NCBI GenBank assembly: GCA_025738555.1
Contig: JAOVFP010000014.1
Coordinates: 62,001-126,000, forward strand
From: Cyathus striatus
Taxonomy: Eukaryota > Basidiomycota > Agaricomycetes > Agaricales > Nidulariaceae
DNA length: 64,000 nt
Reading direction: 5' to 3'
A program made the position numbers and the translations under genes. Below the pieces are notes generated by a model that did no database searches, was not told the origin of the DNA, and saw only the letters and a list, made by a program, of their open reading frames with translations. Of this stretch, positions 1 through 12,051 are shown one piece after another; position 1 is the stretch's first letter; every line of letters starts with the position of its first letter.

Positions 1-407
1 TTGAACTCATATTGAGGAAACCTGCGCTTGTGTTCTTCCAAAGCCGCTTTTGCTTTAGCATGCCAAATCTGTCGCTCTTCTGTCGGAAGATTCTGCCATG
101 TTAGGCCAATGATCTTGGATAGCGTGCTATGGTTTGTTTCAACCTCGCTCGAAACGTGCTGGGATTTGATGAAGGAAGAGCGAAAGAGAATGAAAGCGTT
201 TGGTGGGCGGGGGATGTGGTTTTCGGGTTTCTTCCTACTGTGCCCCGGCCGCCGCGGGACAGGACCATCCTCGGCTGGCGGGAAAAGGATTGACTCGCAT
301 GGGGGATCGACGAGAGGCGGCATTGGGTCATTAAACGTTCCTGGCGTAACATTAGGCGCGAACGCGAAGCTACCGCTCGAAACTAGTGGCTCCATAACTA
401 TTTGCAT
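1..407 (-). CDS. HMG-box DNA-binding protein, 5' part (runs off left edge)
   Basis: This is the N-terminal 135 codons of a gene reading leftward out of the window. The frame is open from the ATG at 407 down to base 3, with an in-frame TAA upstream (about 457), so the start is credible unless an upstream exon is spliced in. Residues 1-60 are Pro-rich and low in complexity. From about residue 66 there is a clear HMG box: RPPNAFILFRSSF, then SKIIGLTWQNLPTEE, then WHAKAKAALEEHKRRFP. The Pro-Asn-Ala-Phe-Ile start and the Trp/Lys-rich helices fit the sequence-specific MATA/ROX1-like HMG proteins of fungi, which bend DNA and regulate sex or stress genes. The domain call is strong. The specific role (mating, fruiting, stress) cannot be told from half a protein. 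Confidence 0.88.
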   Translation of the reverse strand, partial: MQIVMEPLVSSGSFAFAPNVTPGTFNDPMPPLVDPPCESILFPPAEDGPVPRRPGHSRKKPENHIPRPPNAFILFRSSFIKSQHVSSEVETNHSTLSKIIGLTWQNLPTEERQIWHAKAKAALEEHKRRFPQYEF

Positions 408-3400
408 AGGGCCTGAAGTTATAAGGTCAACGTATTTTCCCCAAACGAAAAGGTATTCTTACTGCCTTGAGCGCCGCGTTGGGAGCCTTTCGTTCTTTCA
501 GCAGGCATGATATCGATTGGTTATCGAGGACGTTATAAGATCGAAGATATGAAATATCAGTGAGCCCACAATAGATCGGGAGGTAGAAAAAAATCGAGGT
601 ATCGCACAGGGCACGAGGTTAAACTGACCCCAGGGCTTTATAGACTCCCATCACATCGCCGTATTTCAAGGGCTATTCAAAGGACTTCAAGAGATACGTA
701 CACAATAGTTTCCATTTTGAGTTGCTATTTCCGTGGCTTGGTTTGCTTCCATCCAAAATAGGATTAGCCGAACCAGCGTCGCGAGCAAGTTGCCGAATCT
801 CATTTTGAGCCTTTGGCATCACACCCGCTCCAAGCCTCCATCTCACGATTCTTCTCCGTGTCTTTTTCCACGGCTAATGAGCTCACTTTTTCCACAGAAA
901 ATGTGAGTAAAAGATATGCTCATAATCTTTCTCGTTTTACTTTCTAGCTCGTTATACCTTTTTCCTTATATTCTGCCTAATCTTATCCAAATCTTATCTG
1001 GTAACCTTCAGCTGCGGCAAGAATACACAGCGCGTGGCCCTGAGCCGTCAACGCGTCACCCGATCGAAATCGAGATGGATCACGACGCGCCAGTGGAAGC
1101 GAATCTCTCGTCTTGAATGTTCGCATCGCCAATCGTTGTGGTTATGCACGGACACCTTCAATGATTTCATCTGCATTGGCAATCAGTCAAAGAATCAAAT
1201 ACTAATGATGGATGGTCAATCAGCTGCTACAAGGATTGAATATTTTATCGAAAAGTTCACAATTCACAACTCTTCGACCTTTGACCATCCTTTGAATCTG
1301 ACATGAGTCAAGCCTTTCTTCTACTTCACTTGCCAAACACTGGCGCTTGTTCTGTTAGAAATCTAGAAGACAACGTCGAAGTACCCCAAAATACAACGAA
1401 CCATTCTTGACAAGTATCATGCCATGGTAACACCGTCGCCACCTACATACTTATCCTTGAATGCTCTAGGCGACCTGATCTTCATTCTTAATAGCCATTA
1501 TTGTCGTAAACGCCGATCGATCACTACACAACCATAGGATTAGTGAGCTCTGAATACTGTCAGACGGAGTTGTCTGTCTTACGCAGGAATATTTAGTGCG
1601 ATACTGTAGGTTTCAGCTGTGTTTCAATTATCTCCTGACGAGTCATTTCCCAACGTCGCTAACACCGTTATCATTCATGCTGCCTAACTTTCAAGCTGTG
1701 GCGGTGGTAAGTTGTAACGACTTGCTTGCGGCGCCAGGACGAGACTCTAAGACACTTGAATTGATTTTTGTGGGCTTCTTTCTTGTATTATGCATAAAGG
1801 GCACGGAACTAATAGCAATGCGACCATGTAGAGCTCAAATGTCCTTCTTTTCGACACTTATTCTTCCGTAAATACACTTAATAATTTGACGAATTCCGAT
1901 GTGCATGAAGGATGGATCCCACCTTCTGGAAGTAGTCGTAACTAATACAATACCAAGAACACTAGCTGATATGAAGACTAGCTGTAATAGTAGTACCGAA
2001 TGCTAAAGCGGTACCGTCCATGGTTCCCTTAATTATTGTGGAATCTGGTGAGCCGGTATAATTCTTTCCGGGAGCTTGATTGTCTTGCTTGAACTGGCAT
2101 TTAAGTGTTCCTTGCGCCTAGTAGCATCGGAGACTTACCCTTCCTCCGAGCGAAAGTGCGTGAATGTCTTGAAGGGTCTTGACTACCAACTGATTGTCGA
2201 ACCCAAGTCTTGTTTTAAAGAGAAGGACAAAAGCCTCGCCGTATGTTTGCGCACGAATAATACATCCCACACTGACCGGCTCTCCGAGATAACCTCTCCT
2301 ATGTTAATTGGGTGATGCGACATATCTCAGTACTGTATTTACTTATGTTGTATGTGTCGCATGGACTCAAGACGTCGCGCAAGTCTCGCGGAGTTCCATT
2401 CCATCAGTTTTCAGGAACAAATTAGTTCTTAATGGTCACTACTAGTCACTTCTGCCAACACTTGTTTGTTCAGTTGGTTCTGGATGTTCTACGACTATCT
2501 AAGTTAACCTATTTCAATATATTTGGACGTTATCTTTCGACTTGCTTAGCATAAGAAAGTTGACGATTCAGGACCCGTTCGGTTTGGCAGCTACTACTTA
2601 GTAAGGTGTATAGTTGGTATGCATCCTGGTAACTAAACGTTGAATTTCATCCGGAGTCATGTAAGGTCATGTAGCTTCAGTTTGGTATTAACCGGCGGAT
2701 TTGATGTCTTTAATGATACCGCCGGCTTCGAGGCAGTAAACTTTGATGTGCGTGTGTGCTTCGGTTTTCATAAAAAAAATACGATGAGGGTATGATAATC
2801 GTTCCAACCTATCCCGCATGAGGCTTTGATGAGGCTGTCATAATATTGCAACTCTGTTATGAGTTGTTAGTCGGGATCTGGTCGGAATTCCCACTTCAAC
2901 AAATAACTCGCCTCCGACTCCGAGTTGTTCATGCACAACGCATAGCACCCCGAACTGCGGCTTGAAGCGCGTTCTTAATTTCGCCCTTTACTTTACCAGT
3001 ACTTTACTACTTCCTTACCTCAGGCCGCCGCCTTAGATCTAACTGCACTTGGAAATACCTAGAAAGGATCATGCGAAAGCCGCCATGAATTGCGCCCGTA
3101 AATAATTGTGTCATCTTTTATACCGTAGAACTCAATGAGTCAATGTGCATTGACACGTCCAAAATGTATAACAACATTAATCCCTAGATCTCCATTTCAC
3201 TTCCTGTCATCTCTTAGTAGTAATGAGGCACCTGGGGTGCTCAAAGGCTCAAACGTTCACTAGCGACCGGAAACCAGAAAAGTATGGAAAGTTGTCGGAG
3301 TGATATATCGGAGATGAAATGGTCCGGATCCAGTATGACTATGGGTACCTGGCCGACGGAGTACACATTGTTCTTTTGGCGCTCAGTCCCATTTTGGTCC

Positions 3401-3471
3401 CATGAAAGACAAAGCTATTAGAATTCAAATAACGTACACATTTTATACGAAATGGGACCTAAACCTGAATG
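408..3471. other. Intergenic, no supported gene
   Basis: About 3 kb between the divergent end of the HMG-box gene and the 3' end of the methyltransferase. Only short open frames without recognisable motifs or credible splice-linked exons occur on either strand. The part next to 407 should hold the HMG gene promoter. I see no repeats or RNA genes. Confidence 0.6.
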
Positions 3472-5411
3472 TTATAGGTGAGGAGATAAAGGTGTGTGGT
3501 ATGGATCTGTAATATGATATTCGAGAAGGCTTGTTTCCGCAAATTCCCAATGTTTCACCAAATGTAAGCCAGCATTCGACCTATCATGAAATCTCAGAGT
3601 TACTTCAGCACAGAGGGCGTAAACCAGGAACTTACCCGAGGTTCTCATATTCTGAAATAGTGCGTTCTTTTGCATTTAGAGCAACCATCATCATGATATC
3701 CAAGTTAAAAAGCTTGATGGAGCCAGGATGAAATATCTGAAAATACATCGTTGGCGAAAACCTACTCAAATAAAACAAAACCAACCTGTTCCGATGAACC
3801 GTTAACTTCGGAGTGAAGATTTGTATCTCTAGTATGTGGTAATACATATTCCTCTGCTTGCTGATTATATATCAAGTATATTTAGATTAAGGTTTATAAC
3901 TTACGAACAAAGAATTTTGTGTCTTTCTGCATCACCTTGCGTATGTTACGAAGAAGGGTTGTTGCTTTGGGATCGCGCCAATTATGAATGACATGGCGGG
4001 CCTGAAAAGTATTGAGTTCATCATAAAAGAACCTATTTAGGGCAATGACTGACATAATAGACGTCATGCCCCCCAACAGCTTTCTCAAAAATGTCAACAG
4101 GAATGAACGTAACGCGCTTTTCATTGATTGCTTCAGGATAATTTGCCGCCCAGAACTAAGCTCAGACGTGAGTCAAAGATATCTTAAGATCTTAAGGAAC
4201 AACTTGTCCCTACCTGCTCTGCTTGTACGATAGTCTCTGGTCTATCACAGAGAGTAATTTTTAATTGAGGATATGCACGAGCCAAATTGATGGTAAATCC
4301 TCCAACTCCGGAACCGATATCACAAATGGACGATCCAGGAGGTAACTCTCCCCAGATAGGACCTGCACAAAATGTCGTAACTTTAGCTGGCACTCCAACC
4401 TAGAAAACTCACATTGCAATGCAGCCATGGCCCCTGTGACATTGCTCCATCCTACCATACCTCTTCCGAAATGCTATATAGAAACATCGTTACCTCTAAT
4501 ACATGCAATAATGTATCACCCCACCTGCCCATCCTCGGGCTACGGAATCAGACATTATAATCCCTGATATTTGGATGGACGAACTCACGTGAAGTTGGTA
4601 CCAGTCCCACATGACTCTATCACACATCTTATCTTTGAGCGAGAACATAAATGGCGATTTCTCGGGCTCGTGAGATGCCCCAAATTCTGTATCCGTTAAG
4701 CATTCATTAAGAAGAGCCAGACCTTTATTAAAATCGTCGGTGAAAAGCTTGACCGAAGATGATATAGGATTGTTGGAAAGTAAAGTAAGGGATAGACGGG
4801 TGTTCGCAAATACGTTTTTTGACACTACAAAGTTAAAATGTGACTTGCTGAGATACTTTAGTACGATCGATTTGCTTCACAAACCTTCTTTAAAACAACC
4901 TCTTCCAGCTAGGAGTCTTAAAATCCTTGCTAACTTCTCGCTGTTGATAGAAGTTTGCCTTCCAAGCTCCTCTACGGGCAGTCCGCAAGGATACTCCAGA
5001 AGAATGTCCGCCACCTTTGCCTGCGACGCCACACGGATGCAGGCCGGCTCGATGGGCATTGTCATTCTCTGGGGGATTGGCAATAATCAGTAAAATGCTG
5101 CAAATGAAGTGTATAAAGTGTTAACTCACGTTCCCCATCGTGTGCGCAGGAGGAGAAAGCGTTAAGCATAGCTGGTTGCAGGCACCTTCCAAAACACCAA
5201 TTACTTGCTTCAAATTAACCAAATCGTACACAGCATCCAGTTGGTGGGGAATGGGTGAATTTGGACATGGAATTCCGTATCCGCTGCCTTCATATATTTT
5301 CATGGCATCGCGAGCAGCAGAGGATATTTGTGATAAGAGGCTTTCAACATTACTTCTTCCAATGTTTATAGAGGTGTTGTTTGTTTGAAAGTCGATGACT
5401 GGTTGAGCCAT
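3472..5411 (-). CDS. O-methyltransferase, SAM-dependent (10 exons)
   Basis: Model: complement of 3472-3580, 3636-3736, 3786-3853, 3905-4001, 4054-4155, 4214-4362, 4413-4473, 4589-4824, 4885-5068, 5130-5411. The exons sum to 1389 nt and give 462 aa, the usual size for fungal O-methyltransferases of the PF00891 type. The N-terminal half is the helical dimerisation/winged-helix part (VFANTRLSLTLLSNNPISS). The SAM site is DIGSGVGG at residues 269-276, followed by CDRPETIVQAEQFW, where the acidic residue contacts SAM. The catalytic segment ARHVIHNW has the general-base His at 344; families usually have HDW, here HNW. The C-terminus has the conserved NLDIMMMVALNAKERT. It should methylate a hydroxyl of a small aromatic or polyketide substrate in the cytosol; the substrate is unknown. 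ATG 5411 is preferred over an in-frame ATG-less extension. Every intron has GT...AG ends. Confidence 0.92.
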
Positions 5412-7486
5412 GATATAGGTGTAGGTGGGCGGGTAATATCGCGTTACACTGCTTCTAGACAGCTTCACCTAGCAACTTTATACATGTCAGAGAATCCGGC
5501 TGGTATGGAGAGCTGTCGCCAAATGTAGCAGACAGTTTCAACGGTTACATCACACCATCAAATCTTCGCAACTCACCGCGCCGTTAAGTTATTGTATCCT
5601 ACCTGAAAGTAGTGCCCCATTAGGGATGGGAGAGGTACATTCTTAACTAGTCTATGATATGACCGACTTCTCTGGCAGAAAATATGAAGAATTTATAATC
5701 TGTTCTCAAGATATGTCGCCAAGACATAGCCTAGACCGGTGCAATAGTACCAGGGGGAAAGGAGAAGACCTTGAAAACCGCACTTGGGGTGTACATACGT
5801 CCGAGGAAAATGACAGAATCTGGTGATCCATGATCCACCCAGATCGCATAATGATATGCAATCCGGTCAATAGTACTTAACTTCAACATAAAGACACCTG
5901 GGCAAGATAGGTTGGCATGTCGATTCCACCAGCAAATATTAGGAGGCCGGTGACTGAAATCAATCCCGATGCTGTGCCCATGTCTATTTCGAAGTCTCGA
6001 ATACAGCTTATGGCATTCCCAATATCGTGACTGGGATACCTCTAGAGGTATTTAACCTCAAGATGTGCTAGTTCCTTCGTTTAATTGCGGAAGACGCCTC
6101 TACCGGACGGGTGATCGGAAATAGCTATTTTAAGCTTGCCTTAAAGCGCATCAAGGAAGCTGTCTGACACGAGAGCAGCAAATTCTGCGTAAAATCGAGG
6201 TGGAAATGTTCGTACTACTTAGCGTTTCAAAATGAGACCCTCCAACTTGCCTCCAACGGTATAAACGCCACCAAATTATCACATGGACACCGTGGTGTCT
6301 TCATTTGAGAACATGAGTACTTACGGGTAATGGGTAGCGACGACACTTAAAATGGAGCTCCACAGCGCTGAGAAGACCTTTATTGTTTGCCTGTCGACTA
6401 GAGCCACTAGACCCGCGGAATGGTAGGAAGTTGAGCATTGCTTTGAAATAGCTATCCAGTAGCTATCACACGTTACGACCAATAAGCACAGGCTAAGCGC
6501 ACACTATTTGACAGCGTACCTGTACTGAACTAAAAGCAGTATGTCTCCATCAGCATATGGCAAGGATATGATGAGCTGGAACCATGAAAATGCTTTCAAC
6601 GTAAGTAAATCCAAGTATGCACCAAAGATTCAAGTCAGAATGAATTTGAATGAATCAAACCCGAGGATATTTGGTCCTGTTGAATTATTTACATTTACTT
6701 GTCTAAAGCTTTATATAGTTATGTAAGCATACTCAGAAATTCGGATTGCTGACTCCTTGTCTACAGCCTAACTCAACTTTGAATCCAACGACTCGACCTA
6801 TTCAACTTGATTCGATAAATACGCTCGCCATTTACCATTTCATTGCCAATTTTGGAGAAATAGTTTCCTCTTTCTCAGTTAGCAGCCGCGTTTCCAAGGC
6901 GGGCCTGACTTTGTTCACAGTTTGTCGTGACTAAGTCGTGACTCCGAGTCTTCATTCCAAGGCAACAGGACTTTCCACACCCGTGCCTGTCACCGTCACT
7001 TGTCCTACTGACTTGCATCCACCAGATCTTAACTTCTGGCTATTTCTGAACTGAACAAATGTGTCAAGTCATTTGATTACATCCGAACAGCTGTGTTCCT
7101 GTGTTCGCTGTAATAACAGCCTGGAAATTTGAACAGCAGTCCAGTGGATAACTCTGTACTTTGATAGGTCCTTCCTGATGCCAGCATTTCAAAACAAATG
7201 ATTCACCAACTTGTCAATGCTAACTATAATGTTAATCCAGTTTTCAAATTGACAGAATCTAATTATCTAATACGTGACATTTCACTAGTGCCGTACAGAC
7301 ACTGGTACGCAAGGATATCTGACAAACGCAAGGTGCCGTGTATATTCTATGATAAGATATCAAATATTGAGTACGATACATAATGAAGTTGTCCTTGAGA
7401 AGGCCACTAGGGCTTCCGCATTGTACTTACAGTCCAATAAAACCAGCAGAACTCTAGTTTATAACATTTAAAATATCCAGCCCGCC
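5412..7486. other. Intergenic; possible unrecognised gene relics
   Basis: About 2.1 kb. On the minus strand around 5700-6200 there are short open stretches broken by stops (for example one containing GGIDMPTYLAQ near 5910-5950) that could be remains of a coding region, but I do not recognise the family. The plus-strand frames at 6541-6934 and 7198-7383 show no motif. No repeats or RNA genes seen. Confidence 0.45.
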
Positions 7487-9204
7487 TCATCCAGCAGCCG
7501 CACTCCCCTTCACCCCCCCGCGGTCTGCCATGCTCTTCTCCCCCTCTCCCCTAGCTTCCTCCGCGTCCTCCACACCATCCCCAACCACATCCTTGTCCGC
7601 TTTTATCTCCATCTCCTCCCTCTTCTCCAGTTCCTTCTCATCCTTAGCTTTTTCAGCTTCGTCCGCCTTTCTCCAATTATCATCATAATCCCTCGCGCCT
7701 CTGTTCGAATCCGGATCATAATCCTCCGCAATCCTTCTAATCTCCTTTCGCAGATGTCGTCGCTCACTGACCAGATCCATCCACAATTCGATGTCCAGCC
7801 CGCGAGCCTTGTACAGTGCCTCGCGACGCGCGGATATGGAACTGTGTAGTACAGACGAGTAGGACACTTCCCTGCCCCGGTATAAGAACCTGTGCAATGC
7901 GCAAGTGGAGTGAGGAGCTGGAGAATGCAGAGAGGATGTAAGCAGACGAACCAAAGGTACCCGAGGACCACAGTGGATAGCCCCGAGAGGTACGTGATCG
8001 GTTCCATGACATCCCTATCATGGCGAAAGGCATCAGCAATCAAGTAAGAAAGCACAATCAGGAGCAGAACGGAAACTTACCATCCGAAGTCCCAGAACGT
8101 CAATCGCGCGACGGCACCCCAGTACACGACTAACATTCCAAACCCACCTAGTGCCATCCATTTAGCACCTCGATGTGCCTCTTGTTCACACTCCTTCTTC
8201 AGGCCCTCCATCGCGTGCAGTTTTCTCTCTACCTTCGCGAGTCTCCGCCGGAGAAATCGAGTGCGGTCAGCAAAGGTAGGCACTTCAACGTCGATTATTG
8301 TCTCTTTGATGGCGTTACTGCCTTTCTGGCCTTCCTCCCTTCCGTCTGTGACGACGAACCGGCTCTTCTCCTGGTAGAGAGCTGGGTGTTCTGAGGGGGG
8401 ATGACCGTATGTTAGGCATATGGAGAACTTAGCCGCGTGTGCAGCGTCGCGTATGAAGTCGCCTAGGTCTGTTGAATCTGACCATTGATACGCTTGACCT
8501 CCCGACGACGTGCTTCGAAAGGATATCGCAGGGGTCGCTGGAGAAAGGGACGCGAGTATCAGCCGTGAGACATGAGAAAGTGGCTGCGAAGGGTGCAGCA
8601 ACAGTACTGTTGGTGGAGGAGTAGGAGGATTTGCCGAGGAGACAGATGAAGCCGGCGATTGGGACGTAGTTTCCGAGCGTGGAGGCTCGGTGCATGTGTT
8701 CGAAGGATGTGACAAGCTCCCGAGGGGCAATATAAGTTTGAATAGGTGTGATGATGTGGGGGAAAGTTTGCCTAAGATGGTTATGATGCATATCGTTAGT
8801 TCACGTACGACGTGTCCATGAATAACTAGAGTCCGATACTAACCTTTGCCTTCAGTGAGACCTTCGAACTCGTCGTATGTTTGCCAGTCTTTGCCACCAT
8901 TCAAGCTGGCAGCCACGTCATGTTTCCATTCCTTTCCTGGAGACGCCTCTGCTAGAAAACGTGCATGGCCTACGTTTGTATTTTCAAAGTCCAGTGCAGA
9001 TGGTCCTTTGCTAGCTGTGTTCTTTGCAACTGAGGATTGGGCATAACACCGTGAAGGAGGTGAGATATTGGCCACGTTCTTTGCACTGCACTTTCCTAAT
9101 ACGCCTGCAGATATTCTACAATAAGACGATAATCCGCGTACGTATCTCAACCCGTGATTCTTTGAGAACGGTTGTGTTCCCAAGATGAGCTGAAAGCAGC
9201 TCAT
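7487..9204 (-). CDS. MCU: Mitochondrial calcium uniporter pore subunit (MCU)
   Basis: Model: complement of 7487-7889, 7952-8014, 8081-8771, 8844-9204. The exons sum to 1518 nt, 505 aa. This is the channel that lets Ca2+ through the inner mitochondrial membrane. Evidence is the pore signature: TM1 (MLVVYWGAVARLTF), then WDVMEP at residues 351-356 (the Asp and Glu of the selectivity filter), then TM2 (TYLSGLSTVVLGYLWF). An intron splits the TGG codon of W351. A coiled coil precedes TM1 (RTRFLRRRLAKVERKLHAME) and the C-terminal helix ALYKARGLDIELW follows TM2, as in fungal MCUs. The N-terminus is Arg/Ser-rich, consistent with a mitochondrial presequence; the ATG at 9204 is used because the open frame above it lacks an ATG. 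The last 70 residues are Lys/Glu-rich. The usual DIME motif is DVME here. Confidence 0.93.
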
Positions 9205-10059
9205 GACCAACCCTAAATTTGCTCTAAATGTACTCCGAAGCACAGCCGGGAAATGGTCCTAGAGCGCGGGCGAGTACTTACACGCAGAAGAAGCTGGGTA
9301 TCTGACAAGCCAGAAAAATAGAAAGCAAGAACTGAAGGTCATGGCTGGTGGGCGCCACGAGTTGCAAGGGGCCAGGTTTTCTGGCCACGACGTCATCGTG
9401 CGAATGGTAGGAAGAGCAAAATTGCACGTGCCGGATGATCATCATGAATCATGCATGCTTTGTTCATCTTCGATGTTCGATGCCTCAGGAATCAGGATTG
9501 CAAGCTCAGAACATCCTTAGAGCACGGCCGAAGCCAAAGGAATATCCGTAACAAAATATCAACACAGCTAGAAGATACGTAACAGCGCAACTCGACTGAT
9601 AGACCTCACCGGACAAGTCGCAATCTACCAACAGTCGTTGCCAAATCGAGCCCTTGAAGTTGCTTTGAACTAAATTTCAGAAAAGCGCTGTAAAGGTAAT
9701 TCTATTCGATGGCATCGGCCTTGACAGCTACCGTAGGCTATAACTCGTTCCCTTCTGTGGAAGTGGCAGAAAGCTGAAGCAGATATGGAGAGCCGCAGGG
9801 GGTGGAGGGTCATCAAAGCATGCCCAAAACAGGCTCTCCACGTTGGGTACGCACGCCCTTTCGTCATACTCCTGCTAGATACTGACGGCTTCCTAATTAT
9901 AGGTACCCCGCCTCCTGCAGACTTGGGTGTTGATTATAAAAGACCTGCATCAGCATGCTATGTCTAACTTTTCCTATTCCCCCCCGTAATTCATCCTCAC
10001 CTGTAACTTTACTTCTAGAAGTCTCTACGACCACACGACTTGCAATAAGTGCCCTCATT
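9205..10059. other. Divergent intergenic region, MCU / F-box gene
   Basis: About 850 bp shared by the MCU gene (leftward) and the F-box gene (rightward), so it should contain both promoters. Apart from the TATA box at 9935-9942, I see no feature. Small open frames here carry no motif. Confidence 0.6.
9935..9942 (+). promoter_or_regulatory. TATA box of the F-box gene
   Basis: TATAAAAG lies 118 bp before the ATG at 10060. It is only 13 bp before an in-frame ATG at 9955, too close for that ATG to be within the transcript. This decides the start codon in favour of 10060. The extended sequence TATAAAAGACCTG is repeated at 12762 in front of the first decarboxylase gene. Confidence 0.6.
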
Positions 10060-12051
10060 ATGAACACAGTCACCCAGGAGGAGGATCCGAGTGTATTATA
10101 TGATACTCCTGTATCCGTTATCTCAAATCCGGTCCAGTCATTCTCCTCGAAGCCCCTCCTTCCTCCTGAACTCCTCCAGCACATCTTCACCTTCCTCCCG
10201 CCCTCTTCGTTGAAAGCGACAAGCCTCGCCTCAGTAGCTTTCTCCCAGCTCGCCCAACCACTCCTATTCTCCACGTTGTCGATCTCTCCGCTACAAATCC
10301 TCTTCTACGCATCTGAACCCGTTTTCCGCCCCCGGTGGTACTCGGAATATGTTCGAGCTCGACTGCAGATATACATCCTTAATGACAAGCTTAGATGCGC
10401 CGTCAGGCACGTGCGCGTGTCTCCATATCGGATAGATAGCCAAAGTGACGGAAGGAGATCCTTTTCGACAACTGTTGCACCAGAGCCAATTATAGAGGCT
10501 CTCATCGCTGCCTTGCCCTCTTTTCCAAACGTCGACACTTTATCATGGCATTGCATCGATATCCTACCCAACTGGTGGTCCTCTATTACTCAACTACCCC
10601 GTTTGAAGCGTCTGTGGCTCAATTCGTGTACCGTATTCCCTGGAAACGTAGACCTGGCACCTCCCTACTCTATAGAAACAGTTATCGACTTGGTTCTAGA
10701 CGATCAACCCCTTGAAGGAGACAGATCAGGTCAGATATCAATACATGAAATGGCGCACCCTGATCGTTATCCAGGCGCTAGTGGGAGACTTTTGTCGCTC
10801 GTCATAAATCCAGCGGTTATACAATCTATTACCACTCCCCGCCCGGAGACTGCAGCACGAATTCTGTATTACTTTGCAGAGCTTGATGTCTCCTGCTCTC
10901 TGCGCACGCTGAGACTTCCGGCGATTGCAGTGCAGTACAGGCAATTAGCTTCAGCCCTTCTGAGGTGCGAGGAACTAGAGGAGCTGTGCTTCCTCCTCCC
11001 ACCATCTCCTGTATTCGGCAGTAATACATATGACGACGACGATCTAGAAGCCGCATGCTGTGAAGACGTAGACAACCTTAGCTTGCCTTATCTTCAACGC
11101 TTCACCGGCCCCGCGTCACTTCTAGTCTCCCTCTTATCTTCTACCCCAGCTTTACGACTTACCTCCATCGACTTTCTACCCAACGAAATCTTTGGAAATG
11201 ACGAACTCTCTCCCTCCGACCTCGCACATATCTTTATCTTACTCGCCAATAGAAAAGGCAGCTTGCACACCCTCCGTTCAGTCAAGTTCGTCACGAGCGA
11301 GCTGTCTGAGGAACTAGTTCAGGCGCTTGCTTCTTTCCCGAATTTGTACAAGCTCGAAGCTCGTCTTATCGAGCGGGAGCAACTTGAACTTTCACAATCC
11401 TTCATTAGGGTGCATGGAACCGCAGACCACATCGACAGAGTGCGGATCCCACCCCGCCTGCGGCAGCTCACTATCCACCTTCCGCACCCCACGGAACCTA
11501 GTTCTCCCGCATTTCCTGCGGAAACCTCGCATGCAGTCCTACACACCCTCGCCTCCCGTCATCCCCTCCTCCGAAGCATCTCGCTCTTTTCTGGGGATAG
11601 GGGTTTGGGCACTTCTCCAGAACTCAAAATGACATGGTATCGCAGTCTGAGTGTTGGTGCTCGACTCGTGGAAGATTCTTCTTCTGACGAGGATGACAAC
11701 ACTAGTGGAGAATCACTGTCACGGAGTATTCCGTCGAGTTTTATAGATGAGTCTTCACTTGCGCTCTCACCGGTGGATTCTCCGTTTGCAAGGGCTTTTG
11801 CGCGGGAAGCTTGGGATGAAGAAAGGATCACATCGCTGATGCCTGCACCTACGACTGGAGCTGTGCCTGGACGCATGACTCGTTCCACTTCGCAGGCTTC
11901 ACTCCTCTCCCGTAGGTCTATGCGTATGTCTCGTACGTGGACAGACACTATCCCCCCAGCTGCGCCCAGTCCGCTTCTTAGCTTATTCACTCCTAACTTG
12001 TATTCTAAATGGTCCTGGTTCCTTGGAAATATTGTGGTTTCCAACTATTAA
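10060..12051 (+). CDS. F-box-like protein, intronless
   Basis: Single open frame of 663 aa. Residues about 30-75 form an F-box-like motif (PLLPPELLQHIFTFLPPSS ... LASVAFSQLAQPLLFSTL), the Skp1-binding element of SCF ubiquitin ligases. The rest is Leu-rich with irregular repeat-like segments (for example LRSVKFVTSELSEELVQAL), like the degenerate LRR regions of mushroom F-box proteins. The C-terminal 130 residues are Ser-rich and probably disordered, with acidic Ser patches (DSSSDEDDN). It probably selects substrates for ubiquitylation; the target is unknown. The frame opens at 9955 but the upstream TATA box favours the ATG at 10060. Mushroom genomes carry large, fast-evolving sets of such genes, so no symbol is assigned. 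Confidence 0.85.
   Translation: MNTVTQEEDPSVLYDTPVSVISNPVQSFSSKPLLPPELLQHIFTFLPPSSLKATSLASVAFSQLAQPLLFSTLSISPLQILFYASEPVFRPRWYSEYVRARLQIYILNDKLRCAVRHVRVSPYRIDSQSDGRRSFSTTVAPEPIIEALIAALPSFPNVDTLSWHCIDILPNWWSSITQLPRLKRLWLNSCTVFPGNVDLAPPYSIETVIDLVLDDQPLEGDRSGQISIHEMAHPDRYPGASGRLLSLVINPAVIQSITTPRPETAARILYYFAELDVSCSLRTLRLPAIAVQYRQLASALLRCEELEELCFLLPPSPVFGSNTYDDDDLEAACCEDVDNLSLPYLQRFTGPASLLVSLLSSTPALRLTSIDFLPNEIFGNDELSPSDLAHIFILLANRKGSLHTLRSVKFVTSELSEELVQALASFPNLYKLEARLIEREQLELSQSFIRVHGTADHIDRVRIPPRLRQLTIHLPHPTEPSSPAFPAETSHAVLHTLASRHPLLRSISLFSGDRGLGTSPELKMTWYRSLSVGARLVEDSSSDEDDNTSGESLSRSIPSSFIDESSLALSPVDSPFARAFAREAWDEERITSLMPAPTTGAVPGRMTRSTSQASLLSRRSMRMSRTWTDTIPPAAPSPLLSLFTPNLYSKWSWFLGNIVVSNY

Noticed and set aside
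28..510. 160-codon plus-strand open frame at the left edge
   Set aside because: It is the antisense shadow of the HMG-box gene, has no domain, and the minus-strand frame has a clear motif.
5700..6200. Minus-strand coding remnant
   Set aside because: Short open pieces with stops; I could not identify a family, so no gene is called.
9955..10059. Upstream ATG of the F-box gene
   Set aside because: It lies 13 bp after a TATA box, so it should not be in the mRNA.
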